From Cydia pomonella (lineage: Eukaryota > Arthropoda > Insecta > Lepidoptera > Tortricidae), in assembly GCF_033807575.1 (NCBI RefSeq), contig NC_084708.1, positions 7,650,501-7,714,500 of the forward strand: a stretch of 64,000 nucleotides of DNA, given 5' to 3'. A program made the position numbers and the translations under genes. This document shows, in pieces, positions 27,801 to 36,939 of this stretch. Position 1 is the stretch's first letter, and each line of letters starts with the position of its first letter. Under the pieces are notes generated by a model. That model searched no databases. It was not told the origin of the DNA and saw nothing but the letters and a program-made list of their open reading frames with translations.

Positions 27801-28332
27801 GTGGAACGTCGGGCCGCTCACCGCGCGCCAGTACGGGCTCGCGCTCGAGCGCTACGAGTGGAACAAGGTGCAGAACTTCAAGTCGATCGTGCCGATGGTG
27901 CACCTGACGTGGAACCTGGCGCGGAACATCCGCGTGTCGGACCCGCGCCTGCACAAGGCGATGCGCACGTGCCTGATGCAGACGCTGCGCGCGGCGCTGG
28001 GCACGCTGGCGGCGGTGCGCGCGCGCGGCGTGGGCGTGCGCTTCCACGGGCGCGCGCGCGGCGAGGCGTCGCACTACTGCGGCGTGTGCGAGCGAGAGGT
28101 GTGGCACGCGCTGCTGGTGCGCGAGCACGAGCGCCGCCACGTGGTGCACTGCCTGGCGTGCGCGCGCAAGGCCGAGCCGCAGCTGCAGGGCTTCCTGTGC
28201 CTGGAGGAGCACCACCTGGACGAGCTGGTGCAGGTGTACGACGCGTTCACGCTGCACCGGCCGGCGCCGGCGCCGGGCGCGCACCACGCGGCGGCGGCGG
28301 CGCTGCCGGCCGTGCCGGCGGTGCCGGACTGA
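15585..28332 (+). CDS. Utx: Utx / KDM6A-type histone H3K27 demethylase, spliced, N-terminus missing
   Basis: Eight exons join in a single open frame: 15585-15892, 17008-17233, 18237-18494, 18937-19132, 20173-20232, 20374-20488, 25090-25231 and 26793-28332. Phases agree at every junction, and the sum is one base completing a split codon plus 948 codons including TGA. UTX enzymes remove methyl groups from H3 lysine 27 in the nucleus, using Fe(II) and 2-oxoglutarate, within COMPASS-like (MLL3/4, Trr) complexes. Visible here are TPR repeats (visible residues about 1-260), a low-complexity linker, a JmjC domain with the HxE...H iron triad (visible His679, Glu681, His759) and a Cys4 zinc site (864, 867, 888, 891). 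Spacings from HxE to the second His (80 residues) and from the first His to the first zinc Cys (185) equal those I recall for human UTX. The upstream TPR exon(s) and start codon were not located, so they lie in or beyond the 15.6 kb upstream. The next gene, Shc, is convergent. Confidence 0.95.
15893..17007 (+). other. Utx intron, no recognised feature
   Basis: AT-rich intron between exons a and b. I see no repeat or gene in it. The open frames it contains are short and read into the exons. Confidence 0.7.
17008..17233 (+). CDS. Utx: Utx exon b: TPR repeats
   Basis: Acceptor tttccag, donor GG|gtgaga. The join with exon a restores the family sequence Q-L-G-W. The exon carries YLLGRCFAAQGKVHDAFVAYRNSVEKSE and ends DTWCSIG, one of the best conserved TPR blocks of UTX/UTY (human: GRCYSSIGKVQDAF). 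Composition is much more GC-rich than the flanking introns. Confidence 0.93.
17234..18236 (+). other. Utx intron with a short hairpin
   Basis: AT-rich intron. The only structure I noticed is an inverted repeat at 17489-17535, with arms built around ACTCGAGTTTTTTGC and its reverse complement and a short loop. Confidence 0.6.
18237..18494 (+). CDS. Utx: Utx exon c: TPR repeats
   Basis: After acceptor ttctacag the frame reads VLYQQQNQPMDALQAY and ICAVQLDKGHSAAW, then LGSLYESCQMPRDAFACYNN. This is nearly identical to vertebrate UTX and ends the TPR array. Donor AA|gtgagt leaves phase 2, which matches exon d. Confidence 0.96.
18937..19132 (+). CDS. Utx: Utx exon d: end of TPR region and linker
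   Basis: A run of T followed by CAG forms the acceptor. The exon encodes LPSIEEAWNLPISAEMSSR, the conserved post-TPR motif of UTX (LPSIEEAWSLPIPAELTSR in human), then a proline/glutamine-rich segment and NSHNLSPQQQ. The donor is CAA|gtacga, phase 0. Confidence 0.93.
19795..19905 (+). repeat. Dispersed repeat fragment, copy 1
   Basis: Shares about 100 bp with 23143-23255 in the same orientation (TTTTGTATTGCTTTGACAC, then ATGACACCAT and GTCCTTAAACAA). Family unknown. Confidence 0.55.
19906..20053 (+). mobile_element. MITE, family A (GCTGCCAACTT ends), copy 1
   Basis: A ~148-bp element in a Utx intron with imperfect inverted ends. The left end reads AAGTTGGCAGCGATTTTGA and the right end carries its reverse complement TCAAAATCGCTGCCAA. 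A nearly identical copy in reverse orientation is at 45859-46005, and a half copy is near 46930. Similar length, shared interior and no coding capacity point to a non-autonomous DNA element. Confidence 0.75.
20173..20232 (+). CDS. Utx: Utx exon e: short linker exon
   Basis: A 60-base exon of 20 codons (AMMQQLLSQYRLSQ...) follows acceptor tttcag. It resembles the Gln-rich helix after the post-TPR motif. The donor would be GCG|gttcgt, a weak match to consensus, chosen because it keeps phase 0 with both neighbours. The exact 3' end is the least certain junction in the gene. Confidence 0.7.
20374..20488 (+). CDS. Utx: Utx exon f: acidic/charged linker
   Basis: Acceptor atttacag, donor TCAG|gtaatg, 115 bases. 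It encodes a charged linker (ESAESLAEDLLKRFSDNPP, then EIKKEPVS). The IKKEP sequence is a plausible sumoylation-type motif (psi-K-x-E); that function is inference. No domain is recognised. Confidence 0.8.
20740..21005 (-). mobile_element. LINE ORF2 C-terminal fragment
   Basis: On the minus strand the frame reads QWKWAGHVARMHSKR, then GPDGKRRYGKPKARWCDEL and WPNTAQNRIRWQ. This is the recognisable end of non-LTR retrotransposon ORF2 (WxGHVAR...GRPxxRWxDD...A.DR..W). It lies antisense in a Utx intron and is only a 3' remnant. Confidence 0.8.
21320..21421 (-). mobile_element. MITE, family B (GCGTCTCACTC), copy 1
   Basis: About 100 bp with inverted ends resembling GGTATTCCA/TAGAAT. The interior contains GAGACGCAATGCACATTGGA. 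Two further copies occur at 37283-37393 and 39238-39350 in the opposite orientation. Confidence 0.65.
21781..21905 (-). mobile_element. SINE tail fragment, reverse orientation
   Basis: Reverse complement of the 3' part of the tRNA-derived SINE at 24621. Shared blocks are ATTATTACACAAATTGA, the AGTAAGCTCAA block and CAACGATATATA. The tRNA head is missing. Confidence 0.65.
22650..22925 (+). repeat. Common lepidopteran-type interspersed repeat
   Basis: Contains AAGGCCGGCAACGCATTTGC, CCTCTGGTGTTGCAGGTGTC and CATGGGCGGCGGTAATTGC, a block I recognise as very frequent in lepidopteran genomes, where it usually forms a retroelement 3' tail. It lies in a Utx intron; the 101-aa frame across it is not a gene. 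Confidence 0.6.
23143..23255 (+). repeat. Dispersed repeat fragment, copy 2
   Basis: Second copy of the repeat at 19795-19905, same orientation, in a different Utx intron. Confidence 0.55.
23555..23985. mobile_element. Fold-back element, ~430 bp, in a Utx intron
   Basis: The two halves are imperfect reverse complements over roughly 170 bp each. Examples are TGTATTGTCAAAGAAAACTT on the left and AAGTTTTCTTTGACAATACA on the right, then ATTCTTTCACTGATAT and ATATCAGTGAAAGAAT, and an inner pair AGTGGCGCCATC/GATGGCGCCACT. No ORF. Consistent with a non-autonomous fold-back transposon. Confidence 0.75.
24621..24885 (+). mobile_element. tRNA-derived SINE
   Basis: The head resembles a tRNA with an A box (TGGCCTAGTGG) and a B box (GGTTCAAATCC) about 35 bp apart, the RNA polymerase III promoter layout. 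The tail is lineage-specific (GTGTGATGAGCATG...CCTATAATATTTATT). A second copy is at 62163 and a reverse fragment at 21781. It lies in a Utx intron. It is not a functional tRNA gene, because the arms do not close into a full cloverleaf. Confidence 0.85.
25090..25231 (+). CDS. Utx: Utx exon g: linker before catalytic half
   Basis: Acceptor gtttacag, donor TGCAA|gtgagt. It ends with FHIGMSAKQILEACK, which corresponds to the conserved MSVSIYPSSAEVLKAC segment that precedes the catalytic region in vertebrate UTX. It also contains a second acidic/Lys-Glu-Pro style linker (VVKLEPLKAEPLKP). Phase 2 joins exactly to exon h. Confidence 0.9.
25232..26792 (+). other. Utx intron with a GC-rich patch before the last exon
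   Basis: Mostly AT-rich. A CpG-rich island at about 26288-26395 (AGAGGCCGCAGCGGGCGCGA and following) and a smaller one at 26730-26760 stand out. A possible acceptor (aaaacag, 26280-26286) and GAG|gtagcg donor would frame a 32-base exon, but its length does not fit the phases of exons g and h, so I do not call an exon. Confidence 0.5.
26793..28332 (+). CDS. Utx: Utx exon h: JmjC demethylase domain and zinc-binding C-terminus
   Basis: A single uninterrupted 1,540-base exon after acceptor gttgcag, ending in TGA at 28330. It contains the family signatures FVYVESKRDAF, LDLGLFSTKTLVEAW, ADENWDPTG, KYAQYQAGSFQESLREE and FGTNVDLSD. The JmjC core follows: GHQENNNF with iron ligands His at 27523 and Glu at 27529, and second His at 27763 within VHWVQATGWCNNIAWN. 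The helical/zinc domain has Cys at 28078, 28087, 28150 and 28159 (HYCGVC ... VHCLACARK). All catalytic and zinc ligands are present, so the enzyme should be active. Third codon positions are almost always G or C, unlike the flanking AT-rich introns. ATG codons at 26770-26784 lie in the intron and are not starts. Confidence 0.97.
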
Positions 28333-29990
28333 GCCGGCGGCGTCCGGCGCCGGGTTCCGTTTAGTTAGGCGGCGCCGGCCCGGCCGGCCGGCGTCGCCGC
28401 GCCTGTATTTATTTCGTGTGCGAGTGTATGGTAGTTCGGTCCGGTCCGCTTTCGTCGTTTCGTGGACGTGTTCCGATGCTAGTGTTGCGCGTGTTAGAGA
28501 TCGTAAGAGTCGTCGTTCGCCGGCCCCTCGTAATTTTGATACTAGGTTAGTCGGGTCGTTTTTATTATTATCTGAGACCATTTAAATTTAAAACACGATG
28601 TAAATGTTCACGATCTATTTTTACTACGCCGTGTGAGTATAGAGTTGTTGACGCGACTATTTTTGGTGATATAAATGTAATTTTGTAAAAGATAAATTTT
28701 ACAAGCTCCTCGATCACTTTTGTAATTGTGAGAGATATTGATTATGTCCAAAGTCAATTTGAGGGTATCGCGAGATAGCGGATTAGGTTAGGGTCGTACA
28801 GTTGTGCTCTGACGTAGCGTAGCGAGGTACTCCTCGGGCTCAGGTGTTCACCGCGATATAAATGTGTTATTTTTGTATAGAGGCATATTTATTTATTTTA
28901 CTGTGACTTAGTTTGATTTACTAGTACATCTCTTAGCGAATAGTAGTGTAAGCGATCGCACCGAGTGGGGCCCTGCGTTTTAGCAGGGCCCGTTGAATAG
29001 TGCTGCAATGTCCCAAAGAATGTTATACTCGTGTAGGCAAGAGGATATCGAAATCCTGATACATCGCATTTCTATGTTAAGTGCCTGAATCCTGTAATAT
29101 TGGGAACTGACAAATTTCCTCTTATTGGCATTATTTAATGAATTATTTGTTTAAAAAATTGACATGACTGTGTTCTTTAATTCTAATTGGACTGTTTAAA
29201 TTAGTGGTAACGAAATGGATTCCTCGGATTGATGTATAGTAGGATGGATTAGTGGAGTAAGCTCAGCGTTGGCAGCGGGCGGGCGCTCGCTGGTTGTTGT
29301 TCTCTTGGAGTTTATTCGTGTTGAGTGTCGACGGAGTGTTATGGCTCGTTTAAGTTTTGACCAGCAATAAGTGTGAGATCAGGTTGTGCTACTTGTAACA
29401 AAGGTATAGGGTCACTCTTTGAGCGTTCCATGATTGATATTTTAGCGGTCATTATAAGAGCGTTTTCGTCCACCTAATTTATTTGGCCAAGTTTGTGTAA
29501 TAGGGTCTCGGCGTTATGATGATATTTTTAATTTTCTGGTAGAGGTCCCTGACTACTGACTACTACCAAACAACCAAAAATATCATCCAAATGTACAGAC
29601 AATCGGTCATAAATGCGTTCAAAGATTAGGCGATAGAAACGCTGATATTTACCCTTAGATGACTTACTGCAGATTTGGTGTTATTTTTCCCTTTTCCGTT
29701 ATTGATAATGTATGTACTTATATCAGATAACCAGAGATGCCATCAAATATATGGCTACTTATAAAAATGTTATTAATTCGAAAGAAACGCTGAAAGAATG
29801 ACCCAACTCGTACTTTTCACTTGTCAAAACTTAAATGAGTCTTTAGAGCGCCTCGCCTCGCCCGCGAGTCGGGTGTCGGTGGATGTAATGCCGATATTTA
29901 TAATTAATTATAAGAAAACATCACTGCCATGTATGACCTTACTGTTTATACTATAATATTAAATTTTTAATAAACAAATAATGTACCTAA
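28333..29990 (+). other. Utx: Probable Utx 3' UTR
   Basis: GC-rich just after the stop, becoming AT-rich, with no coding frame. The first good AATAAA on the + strand that I noticed is at 29969-29974, giving a UTR of about 1.65 kb. It contains a perfect 9-bp stem at 28968-28991 (GGGCCCTGC, loop GTTTTA, GCAGGGCCC). The end point is inference. Confidence 0.5.
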
Positions 29991-30126
29991 TTTCCTTGTT
30001 TTTCTTCCATGTATCTACAACCTTGCTATTCGTTTTTTTTACCGTTAGAAATAAGGTAAGCGATTTTGACGTCTTTTTATTTCAATCATACATGATCATT
30101 TACAATCTTTTGCTTTCATAAGTAAT

Positions 30127-30336
30127 AGGGACCGTGCGCGTTGGAGGGTCTGCCATCTTGTGGCCTGAATCGTAACCATAAATAAACATACAATATTTAC
30201 ACGTCACGTGTTTTCTTGTGCATAGTAGGTTCTGCCATCTTGTGGGCTACATCGGAACAATAAACATCACATTTACGCCTCGCGCCAAAAAACTGACGGC
30301 TCCTGTGCGGCCTCATAGAGTTCATTCACGCTCCCT
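30127..30336 (+). mobile_element. MITE, family C (CTGCCATCTTGTG), copy 1
   Basis: About 210 bp with terminal inverted motif AGGGACCGTG and CACGCTCCCT. The interior has a direct repeat of TCTGCCATCTTGTG. A second copy with the same orientation lies at 42104-42311. Confidence 0.75.
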
Positions 30337-30719
30337 TAGTAACTGATTTTAAAAAGCGGTTTTCAGTAAAAAGACGTCAAGATTGTTTAACTTTTTTCTA
30401 ACGCTAAAAAAACAAAAGGGGGTGCGGGAGGTGGGCAGAGGCCTAGAGAATAAAATTTGTAACTAAATGTATTCCCCTCCCCTTGTCCTTGGACATCGGC
30501 CACATCAACTGCCCTTTGCCCATCGCTGGCGACGACCATACCAAGCTTGCTAGAAATGATCAAAAAGAACCATCGTCAAGATACGAGAACTGACTTATTG
30601 AGCGTAAAATTGAGGATGTTTATTTTACTAAAATACTTGAATCCATTAACTTAAAGACTAATCAACAGCTTCTTAACTACCCTTAGAATTGACTCTTAAA
30701 TGATAATTTTGAATGATTT

Positions 30720-30965
30720 TTTTTTATTGCGTTCATTTGGATTACATTTTTTTGGGATTTCATAGTTATTATTTCCCTCGCGTTGGTGTGGTGAAATTTT
30801 TTGTTTCATTCTGAGGCAAAGTTTGTTTAACCTTCGTGGCTTGAAACCCTCGCAACGCTCAAGATTGCGACAACGAGCGGTTAAACAAGTGCTTTGTCCC
30901 CTTGTAAAACAGATAACTATTTCTCTTAATAAGATAACAACTTAATATAATAACAGATAACTATT
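30720..30965 (-). repeat. Dispersed repeat, copy 1
   Basis: Shares several blocks in reverse orientation with 48300-48560: CTCGCGTTG...GTGGTGAAA, AAACCCTCGCAACGCT and CTTTGTCCCCTTGTAAAACA. Resembles a common lepidopteran repeat with the TTACAAGGGGGCAAAG block; family not assigned. Confidence 0.55.
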
Positions 30966-31801
30966 TCTCTTAATTGTGTACCATTAACACCGTTTAGCAA
31001 TCGTCACAAAACTGACGGCCAGTGTCAAATCCCATACATTTTGTCAGGAAAGTGACAGACTTTACTGAAACACGAATAAGTCGCGCTCTAAAAAGAACAA
31101 CATAAAACCGGATGGTCGTACGTGCGTGCGTAAATATTGTTTCTTATAAAAATTTAATCGAAGTAAACTAATTTTGTTTGTAGATTTCAATCGTCTTAAC
31201 AAATTACTTCTTACCTTTTGGGCTGGGCCATAACATAAGCTACGGAAGTACCTACACTATGAAGCCTGTATATCAAATAATTATATTTATTAATTTAATG
31301 TAAAGTTTTCGATTATCTAAGTATTTTCGAATTTTTAGATTATAAAACTTTTACACTAGCTTTTACCAAAACCTCCCCACTCCCCCACGTGAGGTTTAGT
31401 GAGATTCGGCTTGACCCCTCCCCTGAAACCCTCACGTAATTAATATACGCCCCCTTACGTTGATGCTTTTCTTGCGCAGAAATAACAAAACTAAGACGGT
31501 TTAACGAGTTATTTATTCAATCACATTCATATATCTCACATATACTTAATTTATGTGAAGCCAAAAAATTCTCCGAGCTAATCTTCGTGCGCTGGTAATA
31601 ATACAATATATTTAATTTTATAAACTTACTAAATATTGAAAAGGGATAAAGAAGTTTATGATAATAATCATATTTATAAAAACTTAGAGAAGAATTCGTT
31701 TAAAGCATTGCGAATGACACATTTTATCACTTCAAATGGAAAAGGTTTTACAATATTCTTAAATAATTAACTACATAATACAATAGTAGTGTGATGGTTT
31801 A

Positions 31802-31932
31802 TGTACAGTCAGCGTCAAATACTTTGTAGCAGTCAAAGTGGCCAAATAGTTCTGTACACCATACTAAATATATGGTGTACCGAACTATTTGGCTACTTTG
31901 GTTGCTACAAAGTATTTGATGCTGACTGTACA
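31802..31932. mobile_element. Palindromic MITE, 131 bp
   Basis: Nearly perfect palindrome. The left arm starts TGTACAGTCAGCGTCAAATA and the right arm ends with the reverse complement (TATTTGATGCTGACTGTACA), folding around ATACTAAATATATGG. The 68-aa frame across it is a by-product. Confidence 0.8.
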
Positions 31933-32904
31933 ACTATACTTATACGTATAAACAGACAAGTAAGTTTAAAGTTGTTCCATACAGTCATGTTGATGGTAGG
32001 TACGTAGTACAGATGGCGTTGGCGTCACTGAGATGGGTCTCCGAGTAAAAACACATGGATTGCTGCTTTCTGAAGGTGTTAAAATTTAATAGTGGATTGT
32101 TAACCAAGGGATGAAATGATGCCCTTCACCCAAGTTAAGCACCCTACTTTTCATTTCAAATACGAGAAAAGTAAAAAATATGTGTTTAAAAAAAACATGC
32201 CCAAGTATAAACTTTCATAATATTTCTGAGGGTACGTACAATTAACAATTTAGGTAAACGTATCGTTATTTATGGAATGGGGAGTTAAATATCATAATGG
32301 TAATTGTATAAAACATCCATTTAAAACCAAATCTCAATAGATTATCGTAAAAAAAATAAAAAAACTCGCACATGGAAAGTAAAATGCTCTAGTGCAGAAA
32401 CGTATCACTTTCAGCACACCTCACAGAACAATAATGACCCTCTTTCAGAGCATGAGGAATGAAAACTATGTTGCGTTTTACTTCTTAAATGGCGCCATCA
32501 ACCACTAACCATATATAATTTGTATAGAGATTAACAGTTTCTTTTTCTCCTTTCTTGTCTCCGGTCTCCAGTATAAAACTTAAAACTACGTTCACATTGA
32601 ACATTTTAAGTAAGCCTTCATAGCACCTATGTTGTATATTTTCGTTAAAATATAATATTAATTAATCATATAACATCGACCCAACTTATTGCTGTGTATG
32701 TTTGGTAAACACGCTCACTTAAATGACCAACATTAAAAATAACATACAAAAATATATATATTTAATAAAAATAAAACGAGAGAGCGAATGGCGATTAAAG
32801 GGAATAACAATCATCGAGCAAAATATGAAGATTTCATTAGATTACAACAGATAAATTTCATAATGACATTTAACATATAAAACATGACGAAGAATTAAAG
32901 ATCC

Positions 32905-33081
32905 TGTACCCCTAGTGTAAATTTGATCGACATCATAACGTGACGAACGCGTTTGCGTTAAGTCTCATTTTGTATAGGATTTTGAGTTTCCAAAACGTCA
33001 AGCTTGGCGCACTTTTTCTAAATCCAATACAAAATGAGACGTCACGTTTCGAAATCGAATTTATTTACACTAGGGGTACTG
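32905..33081. mobile_element. MITE, family D (GTACCCCTAGTG ends), copy 1
   Basis: Terminal inverted repeat TGTACCCCTAGTGTAAAT and ATTTACACTAGGGGTAC. The interior has a second inverted pair TCTCATTTTGTATAGGATTT and AAATCCAATACAAAATGAGA. A reverse-orientation copy is at 50293-50487. Confidence 0.8.
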
Positions 33082-33652
33082 TTCATCTCAAAGGGTCTGT
33101 TTACTAATATTGTCGAAGTAAATACGTAAAATTCAAACACAAGTCAATTACATTTCAAAGCCTAAAGCATACTGAATTAATATCTAGGATAAAGTAATTA
33201 TTGTACTTATGATATTTTCAGAGTTGATTATATTCTATATTGCACAACACCTAGTTACAATCGCACAATAATGTGTAATAACGCGCCATCTACACCCCGT
33301 TTTTTAAAGATTAGAAATTTGCGAGCCTCAAAAGTTGTGGTAATAAACTTTTTCTTCCGAAATGCTATGGTTGTTATGATATCTAATATTGCGGTAGAAT
33401 AATATGTAAGCGACACTACAATTCAGTGCATAGATACTTAGATTTAATTTTGGAGGAAAAAAGATACCACTACTTTTGAGTAATCGAGGCTATAAATTCA
33501 CAATGCACTGATTTTTTTTTTGTATTTATTTGCACAAATACTTCTGTTTTACTCCGTAGAAACTTAATAAAGTTTCTCCATAAAACAAAGTGAGCGAGTG
33601 AGTGTTTAATAAAATATTTTCATTAAGGAAACTGTAAGTCTAGTTTTAAGGA

Positions 33653-33888
33653 AAAGGCCATGCCTGGATAAGCTAAGTGAATCTGTCCCAGCGAGTTTTG
33701 GCTTGTATTTTTTTATTGATGATATGGATTTATATTAGTAGCAATTATATTTATATTTTTACCAAAATCTATAACATTTGGGGGGCTGATATTTTGCATA
33801 CTTGCTAATAATATAAAGCCACATGATGAACAAATTAGCCAAAACTCGCTGGGGGCAGATTCATTGAGCTTATCCAGACATGGCCTTT
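33653..33888. mobile_element. MITE with ~55-bp imperfect inverted ends
   Basis: The left end AAAGGCCATGCCTGGATAAG pairs with the right end CTTATCCAGACATGGCCTTT. The homology continues inward through TGAATCTG..CCCAGCGAGTTTTGGC. No ORF. Confidence 0.75.
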
Positions 33889-34447
33889 CTAGTGTAAAAG
33901 ACTGATTCTTAAATAAAAAATAAAATTTCTGAACTGAAAAAAAAACGGGGTATAGTGACGTAACAGTGAGCTAGAATTGTATATTTTTATTCTAAAGTAG
34001 GTGCATTACATAATTAGTTTTTAATACAATCAATCAAATACTGTACAAGACCAAAAAGTAATGTTTATTTTAATTTCGTCTATGGCCAAAATGTTACTGG
34101 CAACACTTTACCAACGTTCTTCTTCGACAATCAAGGCCATTGATAAAGACATGTACGAGTTGCAAATAATTGTTTTATTAATAATAAAAGTATGAAAAGT
34201 ACATTCCATATATTATTTCTAATACAAATACTTAGAGCGCAGATATCACGCGCGGGTATTCCTTCTTTCTCTCTAAAGTGGCATTCATATTAGAATAAAA
34301 CAATTCATGCACACATAGTTTTACTTCCCTAAATATTTTAGGAAGCATAAAGAAGCTAAAATATATGGATAAATAAAATATAGTTCATGTTGCGATCCTT
34401 CGACATGAGTTGTCACTAGCGACATCTAGTATGTTTCACTGAACTAC

Positions 34448-34514
34448 TATATGTAATAGTTGCACAAAAATAATGTTTTACTTAAACATTATTTTTGTGC
34501 AACTATTACATATA
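34448..34514. repeat. Perfect 31-bp inverted repeat (hairpin)
   Basis: Arms 34448-34478 and 34484-34514 are exact reverse complements (TATATGTAATAGTTGCACAA...), separated by only 5 bases. An uninterrupted run of about 25 A follows at 34545. It could be a very short MITE or an inverted duplication. Confidence 0.8.
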
Positions 34515-34814
34515 AGGATAAGGACATTTTTAACATGCAAGATAAAAAAAAAAAAAAAAAAAAAAAAACAAATAAATTACAGAATAATCTTGACAAATAT
34601 AATTTAGACAGCTTTTAGGTAACAACGCTGACTTCTAGTATTAAAATTAAATGACTGTAAATATGTGCTAAAACAACGTCCGATAGTAATTAACCTGACG
34701 TGACGTGTAAAATCCCAATTTGAAATACATGTAAATTTTATCCTTTAATTTACTTAGCGCACCATTCGGCGTCAATAATATATTCGCATCTCAATTTTTT
34801 ATTCATATATTAAC

Positions 34815-35110
34815 AGGAAAGGGGACGGCCGCTTCTCCATACAAACGTAGTCCCCATTTTCCTCTCTGGGTATTGACGTTACGGAAAATATTTTACATAA
34901 TTTGATGTATATTAACAATAGTTATGTCCCTACTTAAGACTTTATTAGATTTTTTGATTATAGTAAAAATTCGAAAAAAAAAATCAAACGTAGGACCTAG
35001 CTGTGTTCAATTTACAACATATTGTATAAAATATTTTCAATAAATTTAATATCGAGAGAGGAAAATGAGGACTACGTTTGTATGAAAAGGAGATTTCGCG
35101 CGGGTCCTCC
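34815..35110. mobile_element. MITE, family E (ATACAAACGTAGTCC), copy 1
   Basis: Left CCATACAAACGTAGTCCCCA then TTTTCCTCTC; right GAGAGGAAAATGAGGACTAC then GTTTGTATG. A shorter relative is at 40449-40585, inside a Shc intron. Confidence 0.65.
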
Positions 35111-35540
35111 ACTTTAGTCTTAACTTTTAATTATAACGTAGGACTTTTTGTATAAACTTACTTGTAAAATTTATTTGGAATAAATCAGTGCAGCTTCCAT
35201 GCACTGACACATTAGTAAATTAGTACCTAAATAAAGTATGACGATTTAAATTAACTTTAAAATTCATATCATACATTTGCAGATCATTTTATAAATTTTT
35301 AACTCTCAGTGTAATATTTTTCGTGTAAAAGTTGTCCGTAATGACTACGACTGCTTTTAAATTTTGACATAAGTCCCCATACATACTAGTAGCATGTATA
35401 TGTAATGTACCTCTCACGCAAAATAGTCGTAGTTGCGGAAACATGATCATATTACAATACTATGTAATGTATTCGTAAATTATATGCTTTATGCTTGCAT
35501 TAGGACGATTCGTTAAATAACAAAGCGTTTTGTATGTAAT

Positions 35541-36939
35541 TAGGGATTGCAATCCGGTCCGGCGGATCCGGTAATCCGGCCGGATCCGTCACTTTTCAGG
35601 AGCCACCGGATCCGGTAAAAATCACCGGATCCGGACCGGATCCGGTCAAATAAAAAAAAACGCTTAAATACAGCACGCACTGTGCGGTTTAGATGAGGAA
35701 AAGGCGACGGATGAGAGGTATGAAATTGAACAGAGCATAAAACGAATGAAAAAGTTTAAATTTAGTTAAATAAAAATATATTTATTATGACGATGACTGG
35801 GAACAGAAGTTGCCTTTCATGTTGGTGGCACGATACGACGATTACATAAATACTGTAATAGAAGGAAAAATTAAACAATGGAGATGCCATGGAAGGCATT
35901 TGTAATTTATGCTAAAGAGAAGAAAAGAGTGTAATAATGTTGTGATAGGAGATTAAAAGTAAACAAATGAGCAGGATTAAGTCGGCGGTACTCAACCGAC
36001 TAGAGCTGGGCTAAAGAATATGTGTTACATGTGTGAATGAATATAAGATTGTAAGTTTGTACTTAAAATGAATGTATGAAATGAAATGATAACTTTGATA
36101 ATCTTTAGTTTACTTCGATTTTATATATATAATGATAAAATATTGTTTATTTTCTATTCAAATTTGAGAGAGAATCTTTTGTATTTACAATTTCATCCAA
36201 TCTTATGCAATTTCCTTAATGGTACATGCTACTCTACGTCTGGCCAATTCTTTATTTGATCCAAGTAACTTTTCTTAAGGAGTCCCTTTCCTCGATGGAT
36301 TTCAATCCTATACTCTATTATTTTTCGCATGAGATCGTCGTGTCATGTTCCATTCCCTATAATTTGACCAATATACTTTTCTGTAAATAAAAAAAAGGTA
36401 ATTTTTTTAAATCATACAGACTACTACTTTCTTGGGCAAAAAATTAGGGAAAATTTAATATCATTTTGGTTAATAGTAAAATATCTTATTTTCTTACTAG
36501 AATGAATGTCAACGTTACAAAGAATTCAATCAAGGAACAGTCACGAAAACTTGTCATTTCAAGGAGTTCCAATTCCCACCTCACATCCCATTACGGGCAT
36601 TGGAAACTAATCAAATTTATAATTGTAAACGAAAATTTGAGCACTTGTGAATGGTTATATATAATAAATGACCGATTTCATATTTGGGTTTTTAAGTGAT
36701 ATTGACAAGGTCACACTTTTTACTACTAAGAGTTATTTTATTGTTAAGAAGTTATTTATTAACTTCAAATTATAGATTTAGGAATACGTATTACGCAAAA
36801 AACTAGAAAAATATATCATTTAATTAATTTTGATATCCCTATACCAAACCGGATCCGGTCCGGCCGGATCCGGCCGGGTTATGGCCAAAATCCGGCCGGA
36901 TCCGGCCGGATTGAAAATCAATCCGGTTTGCAATCCCTA
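35541..36939. mobile_element. Non-autonomous hAT-type DNA transposon with 8-bp target duplication
   Basis: Ends TAGGGATTGCAATCCGG and its reverse complement (CCGG..TTGCAATCCCTA). The element is flanked on both sides by the identical octamer TATGTAAT (35533-35540 and 36940-36947), the 8-bp duplication typical of hAT insertions. The sub-terminal regions are packed with CCGGATCCGG-type palindromes (35554-35650 and 36848-36925), likely transposase binding sites by analogy. The 1.4-kb interior has no transposase frame that I recognise; the 77-aa frame at 36466 has no known motif. Confidence 0.85.

Noticed and set aside
26774..28364. Other long plus-strand frames (233 and 526 aa) over the same exon
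   Set aside because: Low-complexity Ala/Arg/Pro/Ser translations caused by high GC; frame 26770 matches UTX.
26710..28581. 623-aa minus-strand open frame opposite the Utx catalytic exon
   Set aside because: It is a compositional shadow: extreme third-position GC removes stops on the other strand. The translation is Arg/Ala/His/Val-rich with no motif, while the plus strand has every JmjC signature.
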